Part shown: positions 1-5,865 of the stretch, piece by piece
Layout of the letters: the number at the start of each line of letters is the position of its first letter
Position numbering within the stretch: position 1 is the first letter of the stretch
Source of the DNA: Pseudomonadota bacterium
GTDB lineage: Bacteria > Pseudomonadota > Alphaproteobacteria > Rickettsiales > UBA1997
DNA: 9,440 bases
Direction of reading: 5' to 3'
Assembly (NCBI GenBank): GCA_009921385.1
Contig: RFXY01000024.1
Coordinates: 1-9,440, forward strand
Notes under the pieces: model-generated
Told to the model about the DNA's origin: nothing
Databases searched by the model: none
Seen by the model: the letters and a program-made list of their open reading frames with translations, nothing else
Translations under genes and position numbers: made by a program

Positions 1-1
1 T

Positions 2-223
2 GATTCTTCTTTTAGACAGGGTGAAGCTAAAAAACAAGAATTTCTTGCGGTCAATGCTGGTTTTGATTTTGCCATGTCAATTATTATTGAAAACAATTTT
101 GACCACTTGCGGCTAAATTTAACCGGTGAAAATGCAAACAATTTTAGCAACAATTATTTTTTAAAAATTGTAAAATATTTTCAACGGCAACTTGTTGTTT
201 TTCTTGGGTTTGACGATTTTTGA
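2..223 (+). CDS. Possible C-terminal end of an unrecognised gene, cut by the left window edge
   Basis: A plus-strand frame is open from base 2 to a TGA at 221-223, giving 73 codons with no start inside the window that must be the gene start. The codons look like those of the real genes here, and the peptide contains a mixed, protein-like stretch (EFLAVNAGFDFAMSIIIENN, residues 14-33). I do not recognise the family. The last 80 bases lie antisense to the end of proS. A tail-to-tail overlap that long is unusual and weakens the case. The complementary minus frame is also open over bases 1-143 but reads less like a protein and has no convincing start or ribosome-binding site. This is an inference from open frame and composition only. 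Confidence 0.3.
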   Translation, partial: DSSFRQGEAKKQEFLAVNAGFDFAMSIIIENNFDHLRLNLTGENANNFSNNYFLKIVKYFQRQLVVFLGFDDF

Positions 224-1433
224 TTTCTACTTCATTTAAAGATTTATCGGAAACTAAAATTTGAGTAGGAATGCCAATTAAATCGGCGATGGCCAGTTTT
301 TGACCAAAGCTGTTTTTTGTATCATCAAAAAGCACTTCGATTTGATGTTGTTGCAATTGCTGATAAATTTGTAAACAAAGCTCATTTACTTGCAAATTGT
401 TAGGCTTAAGATTAATCAAAATAACTGCAAAAGGAGCGATTGCTTTTGGCCAAATAATGCCTTTATTGTCGTGATTTGCCTCGATGCAAGCGGCCACAAC
501 CCTTGAAACACCGATGCCATAAGAGCCCATATAAGGATAAATTTTTTCGCTGTTTTTTCCTAATACAGTTGCTTGCATAGCCTGAGAATACTTGGTGCCA
601 AAGTTAAAAATATGACCAACTTCTATTCCTCTTTTTGACATTAAATCTGCTGGTTTTACCGAGCATTTTTCTGGAATATGCAAATCGTCTGCCATGGCAT
701 AAATTTGTTGCATATCGGCAATTTTTATATCTTTTTGTTTTGATATTTCGTCAAATTTTTTATCGTAAAAAATAGCACTTTCGCCAGTGTCGGCCAAAAC
801 ATGAAATTCGTGCGATAAATTGCCACCAATCGCCCCTGTGTCGGCTTTTAAAGCGATTGGCTTTAAACCGATTGCTTGAAAAATTTTAAAATAAGTGGCA
901 TACATTAGGTTGTAGGTTTTTTTTGATTCTTCTAGATCTAAATCAAAAGAATAGGCATCTTTCATTAAAAATTCTCGACCCCTCATCAAACCAAACCTTG
1001 GGCGAACTTCGTCGCGAAACTTCCAGTGGATTTGATAAAGATTTTTTGGCAAATCTTTGTAAGAAAAAATATTTTTACGAAATAAATCGGTTACCACCTC
1101 TTCGTGTGTTGGGCCGTAAAGCAAATCACGATCGTGGCGATCTTTGATGCGAAGCATTTCTTTGCCATAATCGTTGTATCTTCCTGATTCGAGCCATAGT
1201 TCGGCAGGTTGAATGGTTGGCATTAAAATTTCGCAAGCACCAGATGCATCCATTTTTTGTTTAATGATATTTTCAACTTTTCTTAACACCTTCAAACCAA
1301 GTGGCAACCAGCTATAAATGCCCGAGGCGGTTTGCCTTATCATACCTGCTCGAATCATTAGTTGATGCGAAACCACCGAGGCATCGAGAGGATTTTCTTT
1401 GAGAGTTGGTAAAAAATATTGACTTAATAGCAT
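144..1433 (-). CDS. proS: Proline-tRNA ligase, short form without editing insertion
   Basis: Charges tRNA-Pro with proline using ATP, in the cytosol. The 429-residue protein has the class II synthetase core. It shows an N-terminal MLLSQYFLPTLKE block, the substrate loop YGPTHEE (106-112), motif 2 running from FRDEV (139-143) through GREFLMKDAYSF (152-163), and motif 3 GSYGIGVSR (303-311). A C-terminal anticodon-binding domain spans about 335-429. Only about 140 residues separate motifs 2 and 3, so the roughly 180-residue INS editing domain of E. coli-type ProS (572 aa) is absent. The short form is typical of alphaproteobacteria, and clearing of Ala-tRNA-Pro would then need a free-standing editing protein (inference). 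The start is the ATG at 1433, matching the family N-terminus. No clear Shine-Dalgarno precedes it. It lies 18 bp after glyS, so it is probably the last gene of hom-glyS-proS. No intrinsic terminator is evident downstream. Confidence 0.97.
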   Translation of the reverse strand: MLLSQYFLPTLKENPLDASVVSHQLMIRAGMIRQTASGIYSWLPLGLKVLRKVENIIKQKMDASGACEILMPTIQPAELWLESGRYNDYGKEMLRIKDRHDRDLLYGPTHEEVVTDLFRKNIFSYKDLPKNLYQIHWKFRDEVRPRFGLMRGREFLMKDAYSFDLDLEESKKTYNLMYATYFKIFQAIGLKPIALKADTGAIGGNLSHEFHVLADTGESAIFYDKKFDEISKQKDIKIADMQQIYAMADDLHIPEKCSVKPADLMSKRGIEVGHIFNFGTKYSQAMQATVLGKNSEKIYPYMGSYGIGVSRVVAACIEANHDNKGIIWPKAIAPFAVILINLKPNNLQVNELCLQIYQQLQQHQIEVLFDDTKNSFGQKLAIADLIGIPTQILVSDKSLNEVEIKNRQTQEKQQVAVENILQFLKNNCC

Positions 1434-1451
1434 AAACTTAAAAATGGATTT

Positions 1452-3545
1452 TTAATTGTTTTGAAATGGTATTATCGTTGAAATAAGTAAAATAGCATTG
1501 TTAAGCAAAAACAATTTTTGTTGCTTATTTTTTGCATTATTATCGTTGATGGTTACTTGATTTAAAAAAGTTTGTAAAATATTGCCAAAATTGTTGATTA
1601 AATTTAGACTTTCGCTTAAATCTGGCTGTTGTAAAGCTTTTTTTAATGGTTTTAGCAGTTGTTTTGTTTGTTGATGCAGTTCTTTTTCAATATTTAGTTG
1701 GCACTTGATTTTATTGACAAAAGTTAATTTATCAAGATGAACTTCGTTTAGTAAATTTACGGCTCTTTTGTAGGCAACTAATAAATTTTGTGAATCACTG
1801 CTATTTAAGAAATCGTTTAACAATAAAATATTGTTAATTAAATGTGCAATATTTAGCTTAGATTGTTTAGATAAAAACCATTCGGTGAGGTAAAAAGGCA
1901 CATTTAATTGATCTTTGAGAAAAAATTTTAATCTTTCTATTAAAAAAAGTTTTATTTCGTCAATAACGGTATTTTGAAAATTTTTACAAGCTTTAATTTG
2001 TTTTTGTTGATTAAAAATTTTACTCGGAAAATTATTTAAAGCTCTTTTTAGTGTTAATTCGATAGGTATAGATAAATTATGATGCCAAATGGTTTTGATA
2101 ATGCCAAGGCCTTGCCTTCTAAGAGCAAAAGGATCTTTAGAGCTGGTTGGTTTTTGATTGATAAGAAAAAAACCTACTAAACTGTCAATTTTATCTGCCA
2201 AACTTAAATTAATTGCTAAAGAATTGCTAGGCAAAGCAGAATTTGCCGAATTTGGCAGGTAATGTTGCTCTATTGCTTTTGTTATTTCTAAATTATAGTG
2301 CTGTTGTTTAGCATAAAAAGCCCCGATTTTTCCTTGCAATTCGGGCATTTCAGCAACTGCTTTGGTGGCAAGATCGCATTTTGCTAAATTACAAGCCAGT
2401 TCGATTTGTTTTAGGTTGCAATGCGGGATGAAAACCGCCATAAATTTTGCTAAATCGGCCATCCTTTGAGTTTTGGCAAAAACACTACCTAAATCTTGAT
2501 GAAAAGTGATATTTTTTAAATTAGCAAAATAATTGATGAGCGGTTGCTTTAAATCTTCTTCAATAAAAAATTGCAAATCAGATAAACGGGCATTAACAAC
2601 TTTTTGATTATCTAAAATAATTTTTTGATGAAACTTGGCATCTAGTTGATTGGTGATAAAAAAGAAATAGGGAGCAATTTTGTTTTCTGCATCTAAAGCA
2701 AGAAAATATTTTTGATTATTTCTTAAAGTAACAATGAGAGCTTCTGGAGGTAAAGATAAAAAATTAGGCTGAATTTTAGCTTGCAAAACTGCCATTTTTT
2801 CGGACAAACCTGCTACTTCGTGCAGTAAAGAGCTGTTTTTATCAATTAAGGTGAGATGATTTTTTTGAGCCAATATTTGTAGTTGTTGTGAAATAAAATT
2901 AATTCGATCGGATTGATTAAAAATAATTTTTTGTTGCTCTAAAATAGGTAAATAATCGGTGGCTTTCGCTAAAACAATTTGCTGATATTTATCAATATTA
3001 ACAAGATTATTGGTAGACAAGTTAAAAAAACTAAAGTCAACCACCTTGTTTTCAAACATCGCCAAGATATTTTTTACTGGCCTTACCCAAAAATGGGTGC
3101 ATTGCTGATGATTGGGCATTTTCATTGATTTTTGCCACGAATTTTGCATTTTTTGTAAAATAGTTGGCAAAGATTTGGCAATAATTTGAGCAGTGTCGAT
3201 GGTTTGTGCGGGGGTTTGATAAACAAAAAAATTATTTTCAATGGTTAATTGCGAAACATCGTTTAATTGGTTGGCCTTTAAAAAACCATCAAGAGCAGAT
3301 TGATTGGCATTGATGTTGGGGCCAATTTTTTTGACCGATTCTTTAATTTGCTGAGCAGATAAATTGTTGATAATTAAAATTAATCTGTTGCAAGTAATGT
3401 GAGTTATGAGGTTTTGCTCTTGAAAATTAAGTTGATTTTTTTGCAAAATTTCATTAGATATTTGCTGAAATTGTTTGAGAGCAGAATCCTGCATTTTAGC
3501 AGGTATTTCTTCGCAGTAAAGCTCAAAAGTAAAGGTGCATTGCAT
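1452..3545 (-). CDS. glyS: Glycine-tRNA ligase beta subunit
   Basis: Beta subunit of the bacterial alpha2beta2 glycyl-tRNA synthetase. It contributes tRNA binding, while the alpha subunit GlyQ carries the class II catalytic core. With the ATG at 3545 the protein is 697 residues, the normal family length. Family blocks appear in order: FELYCEEIPAKMQ (7-19), FWVRPVKNILAM (152-163), PPEALIVTLRNNQKYF (266-281), RLSDLQFFIEEDLK (320-333), HQDLGSVFAKTQRM (349-362), AEMPELQGKIGAFYA (398-412) and SSKDPFALRRQGLGIIK (468-484). A helical DALR-like anticodon-binding region follows to the C-terminus. The frame extends upstream to 3680, but those 45 codons overlap hom and do not resemble GlyS. The chosen start lies 4 bp after the hom stop without a Shine-Dalgarno, suggesting translational coupling. 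Unusually, glyQ is not adjacent; hom takes its usual upstream place. Confidence 0.97.
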   Translation of the reverse strand: MQCTFTFELYCEEIPAKMQDSALKQFQQISNEILQKNQLNFQEQNLITHITCNRLILIINNLSAQQIKESVKKIGPNINANQSALDGFLKANQLNDVSQLTIENNFFVYQTPAQTIDTAQIIAKSLPTILQKMQNSWQKSMKMPNHQQCTHFWVRPVKNILAMFENKVVDFSFFNLSTNNLVNIDKYQQIVLAKATDYLPILEQQKIIFNQSDRINFISQQLQILAQKNHLTLIDKNSSLLHEVAGLSEKMAVLQAKIQPNFLSLPPEALIVTLRNNQKYFLALDAENKIAPYFFFITNQLDAKFHQKIILDNQKVVNARLSDLQFFIEEDLKQPLINYFANLKNITFHQDLGSVFAKTQRMADLAKFMAVFIPHCNLKQIELACNLAKCDLATKAVAEMPELQGKIGAFYAKQQHYNLEITKAIEQHYLPNSANSALPSNSLAINLSLADKIDSLVGFFLINQKPTSSKDPFALRRQGLGIIKTIWHHNLSIPIELTLKRALNNFPSKIFNQQKQIKACKNFQNTVIDEIKLFLIERLKFFLKDQLNVPFYLTEWFLSKQSKLNIAHLINNILLLNDFLNSSDSQNLLVAYKRAVNLLNEVHLDKLTFVNKIKCQLNIEKELHQQTKQLLKPLKKALQQPDLSESLNLINNFGNILQTFLNQVTINDNNAKNKQQKLFLLNNAILLISTIIPFQNN

Positions 3546-3549
3546 AGAA

Positions 3550-4830
3550 TTAAAAGGTTTCAACTCGAATAAATTTTGCCTCTTTAATAATTGATTTATC
3601 AAGCAAATCAAGAGTATCGACAATGTTTTGTTCGATTTGTTTGTTGGTGATGATGCCACAAAGCACTTTGGTTTCGTCAAGTTCGATGCAACTAGCTTGC
3701 AAACAATCTATTTGCGAGTCTTTAAAGACACTTTCGATAGCTAAATTATTTTGCGATTTATTAAAATGAAATAAAATTAAATATTGACCGAATCTTTGGT
3801 TGATAGAAATAATTTTTTGCTCATCATTGTTGATTTTGTTGGCATTGTAGCCAAGTATTTGTTTGCTATAAGTATTGTTAGCAATGTCAAGCAAATCGGC
3901 AACAACAGCAGAGGCAGTTGGGTTGCCCCCTGCCCCTTTACCAACAAAAAAACTATCATCAAAATATTGACCGTAGGTGAGAATGCAATTATAAGAACCA
4001 TCAACTTGCGAAATTTTGTGTTGTTGCGAAATTAAGGCAGGATAAACCGCTTGCAAAACTTGATTATTTTCTTGTTGTTGATAGGTAGCTAATAATTTTA
4101 TTTTATAACCTAGTTGATTGGCTATTTTAATATCGTTAGCAGTGATTTTGGCGATGCCTTCAATGTAGGTTTGCTGAAAATTAGGAGAGGTATTGGAGGC
4201 TAAAGAAGCTAAAATGCTAATTTTGTGAGCGGTGTCGATGCCTTCGATATCAAAAGTAGGATCGGCCTCGGCAAAACCAAGTGTTTGCGCTTGTTTGAGA
4301 GATGGTAAAAAATCTTGTTTTTTGTTGGTCATTTCACTTAATATGAAATTACAAGTGCCATTGAGAATGGCATAGATTTTGTTGATTTTATTAGCTAAAA
4401 AACCTTGTTGATAAGCTTTGATTATTGGAATAGAACCAGCAACAGAAGCTTCATAAACCAAAACACCATTGTGTTGGTTGGCTATTTTTGCCAATTCATA
4501 GCCACAACAAGCAAGCAAAGCCTTGTTGGCAGTGATAACTTTTTTGTTGTTTTGTAAAGCAGAAATAATTAATTGTTTGGCAATATCTTGCCCGCCAATT
4601 AACTCGATAATAACATCTATTTCGTTGTCATAAACTAAATCGAGCGGATTGTTATAAAATTTAACATCAGAAGCAACAAAATTTTTGGCGGTTTTGGCAG
4701 AGACGGCAACTATTTTAAGCTGATGATTGCTTTTTAATTTTAATAATTCGGCATCGTGAGAAATGATCTCATAAACAGATTTACCAACAACTCCTAAGCC
4801 AGCCAAGCCTATTTTAATGATATTTTTCAT
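3550..4830 (-). CDS. hom: Homoserine dehydrogenase
   Basis: Reduces aspartate-4-semialdehyde to homoserine with NAD(P)H, the branch point towards threonine and methionine; cytosolic. The 426-residue, monofunctional protein starts with a Rossmann nucleotide-binding motif GLAGLGVVGKSV (8-19). It continues with TANKALLA (100-107), GTCNFILSEM (158-167), GFAEADPTFDIEGIDTAHK (185-203) and VGKGAGGNPTASAVVADLLD (296-315). The catalytic residues known from the yeast enzyme appear conserved as K103, E188, D199 and K203, with matching E-D and D-K spacing. The C-terminal 80 or so residues (about 345-426) have the length and position of the ACT regulatory domain. However, the usual D-x-x-G-V-L turn is replaced by NKSQNNLA, so threonine sensing may be weakened (inference). 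No kinase or threonine synthase gene is next to it. It heads the minus-strand operon, and its ATG has no visible Shine-Dalgarno. Confidence 0.95.
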   Translation of the reverse strand: MKNIIKIGLAGLGVVGKSVYEIISHDAELLKLKSNHQLKIVAVSAKTAKNFVASDVKFYNNPLDLVYDNEIDVIIELIGGQDIAKQLIISALQNNKKVITANKALLACCGYELAKIANQHNGVLVYEASVAGSIPIIKAYQQGFLANKINKIYAILNGTCNFILSEMTNKKQDFLPSLKQAQTLGFAEADPTFDIEGIDTAHKISILASLASNTSPNFQQTYIEGIAKITANDIKIANQLGYKIKLLATYQQQENNQVLQAVYPALISQQHKISQVDGSYNCILTYGQYFDDSFFVGKGAGGNPTASAVVADLLDIANNTYSKQILGYNANKINNDEQKIISINQRFGQYLILFHFNKSQNNLAIESVFKDSQIDCLQASCIELDETKVLCGIITNKQIEQNIVDTLDLLDKSIIKEAKFIRVETF

Positions 4831-4899
4831 AAATTATTTATTGTAAGGTCAAAATACAATTGGTTATGTAACTAGTTCCAAAAAAACTTAAAAAAGTAT

Positions 4900-4928
4900 T
4901 TGCAAAAATATTTTATTATTGCTACTAT
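4900..4928 (+). promoter_or_regulatory. Candidate sigma70-type promoter for the tRNA (and possibly bioC-mfd)
   Basis: TTGCAA (4900-4905) is separated by 17 bp from TACTAT (4923-4928); each hexamer matches the consensus at 4 of 6 positions. Transcription would start near 4935, about 57 bases before the tRNA. A weaker alternative is TTGCAA at 4932-4937 with TATTTT at 4956-4961 (18 bp spacing). No separate promoter is obvious in the 42 bp between the tRNA and the methyltransferase gene, so one transcript could cover all three genes. Confidence 0.33.
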
Positions 4929-4937
4929 TACTTGCAA
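4910..4937 (-). promoter_or_regulatory. Candidate sigma70-type promoter for hom-glyS-proS
   Basis: Reading the minus strand, TTGCAA (4937-4932, 4 of 6 matches to TTGACA) is followed after 16 bp by TAAAAT (4915-4910, 5 of 6 matches to TATAAT). Transcription would begin near 4903, leaving a leader of about 70 bases before the hom ATG. AT-rich DNA yields such matches by chance, so this is a candidate only. Confidence 0.35.
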
Positions 4938-4991
4938 GCTTTTTATTTGCTAAGCTATTTTTTTAATTAATTTTTTAATTTTTTACTTAGG

Positions 4992-5067
4992 GGGATTGTA
5001 GCTCAGCGGTTAGAGCAGGGCGCTCATAACGCCTTGGTCGTAGGTTCGATCCCTACCAATCCCACCA
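4992..5067 (+). tRNA. tRNA with anticodon CAU, probably tRNA-Ile2 (read as k2CAU)
   Basis: A complete cloverleaf folds by hand. The acceptor GGGATTG (4992-4998) pairs with CAATCCC (5057-5063). The D stem is GCTC/GAGC (5001-5004, 5013-5016). The anticodon stem 5018-5022/5030-5034 has one G-U pair, and the T stem GTAGG/CCTAC flanks TTCGATC. Discriminator A5064 is followed by an encoded CCA. The loop CTCATAA places CAU at 5025-5027. The intact G1-C72 pair rules out the initiator tRNA, which has an unpaired position 1 in bacteria. The 8-base D loop and the TTGGTC variable region match the E. coli Ile2 (ileX) type better than elongator Met. I therefore favour tRNA-Ile2, which needs TilS to make lysidine and read AUA. 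Elongator tRNA-Met remains possible. Confidence 0.9.
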
Positions 5068-5109
5068 CTTAAAAATTTATGCTCAAAAACTTTGTCAAAT
5101 AACTAGTCT

Positions 5110-5865
5110 ATGCATTTCGTTGTTGACAATAGCTCTTTTAACCCTCATAAAATCAGCCACAATTTTAGCAAAAAAGCTCAAAACTATCAGCAATATAGCC
5201 AAATTCAGCAAAAAAGCTCCTCTCAATTATATTCATTAGCTCAAAAATATTTATCTTCGGCAAAAATAATTCTCGATGCTGGCTCTGGCACCAGTATTGT
5301 TGGCAAAACTTGGCAGTTTGCCGATTCTGCTCAAATTTATGAGGTTGATTTTGCCTTGTCAATGCTACAATCTTGGCAAAATCGCCCCAGCAATTTCTTT
5401 CCTGTGTTGGCCGATATCAATCACCTGCCCTTTTGCGCTGATTATTTCGATTTTATTGTTTCTTCTTTTGTGTTGCAGTGGCTTTCTGCTTCTGCTTTGT
5501 TTAGTTTGCACAAGGTTTTAAAACAAAATGCTTTGCTGGCAGTAGCTTTGCCTAATGCTAATTCTTTACAAAACTTAACTAACCTAGTCAAAATCAACGA
5601 TTTGCCAAGCCATCAACAATTTCAAGAAAATCTATTGGCTTGCGGTTTTACAATTATTCATCATTCTTGGCAAGATTTTTCACAATCTTTTATCAGTTTT
5701 AAAGAAGCCGTAAGTTATTTTAAAAATATTGGAGCCAACACCAAAAACCATCAACACAATAATTTTTTGACACTACTAAAACAAAAAAATAGTTGGCAAA
5801 AGCCAATCAATCTCGATTGGCAAGTAAGTTTTTTTCTCGCCCAAAAAATATCATCAAGCTTATGA
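5110..5865 (+). CDS. bioC: BioC-like SAM-dependent methyltransferase (putative malonyl-ACP O-methyltransferase)
   Basis: A 251-residue class I methyltransferase. The SAM-binding loop is ILDAGSGT (54-61), an acidic residue ends strand beta 2 (D80 in YEVDFALSML), and ADINHLPF (101-108) and FDFIVSSFVLQWL (113-125) follow. The LQW in that last block, the N-terminal HNFSKKAQNYQQYSQIQ pattern and the late FKNIGAN block (204-210) fit BioC. BioC methyl-caps malonyl-ACP to start pimeloyl (biotin) synthesis. The related mitochondrial NDUFAF5/complex I assembly methyltransferase group, or another small-molecule methyltransferase, cannot be excluded, and no other biotin gene is present to support the role. 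The start ATG at 5110 follows an in-frame TAG at 5104, so nothing upstream is possible. There is no Shine-Dalgarno. The stop overlaps the mfd start by four bases. Confidence 0.72.
   Translation: MHFVVDNSSFNPHKISHNFSKKAQNYQQYSQIQQKSSSQLYSLAQKYLSSAKIILDAGSGTSIVGKTWQFADSAQIYEVDFALSMLQSWQNRPSNFFPVLADINHLPFCADYFDFIVSSFVLQWLSASALFSLHKVLKQNALLAVALPNANSLQNLTNLVKINDLPSHQQFQENLLACGFTIIHHSWQDFSQSFISFKEAVSYFKNIGANTKNHQHNNFLTLLKQKNSWQKPINLDWQVSFFLAQKISSSL

Noticed and set aside
110..125. Near-palindrome CGGCTAAATTTAACCG downstream of proS as a possible terminator
   Set aside because: It has one mismatch, no natural loop and no adjacent T-run on the minus strand, so it is not convincing.
3546..3680. 45-codon upstream extension of glyS
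   Set aside because: It overlaps the end of hom in another frame, bears no resemblance to GlyS, and the family N-terminus begins at the ATG at 3545.
5167..5219. 13-base direct repeat AGCAAAAAAGCTC at 5167-5179 and 5207-5219 within bioC
   Set aside because: Two short copies 40 bases apart in different codon phases, in A-rich coding sequence. Probably chance; no third copy or array.
5793..5861. 23-codon upstream extension of mfd from a TTG
   Set aside because: It is the 3' end of bioC in another frame; the ATG at 5862 gives the expected length and N-terminus.
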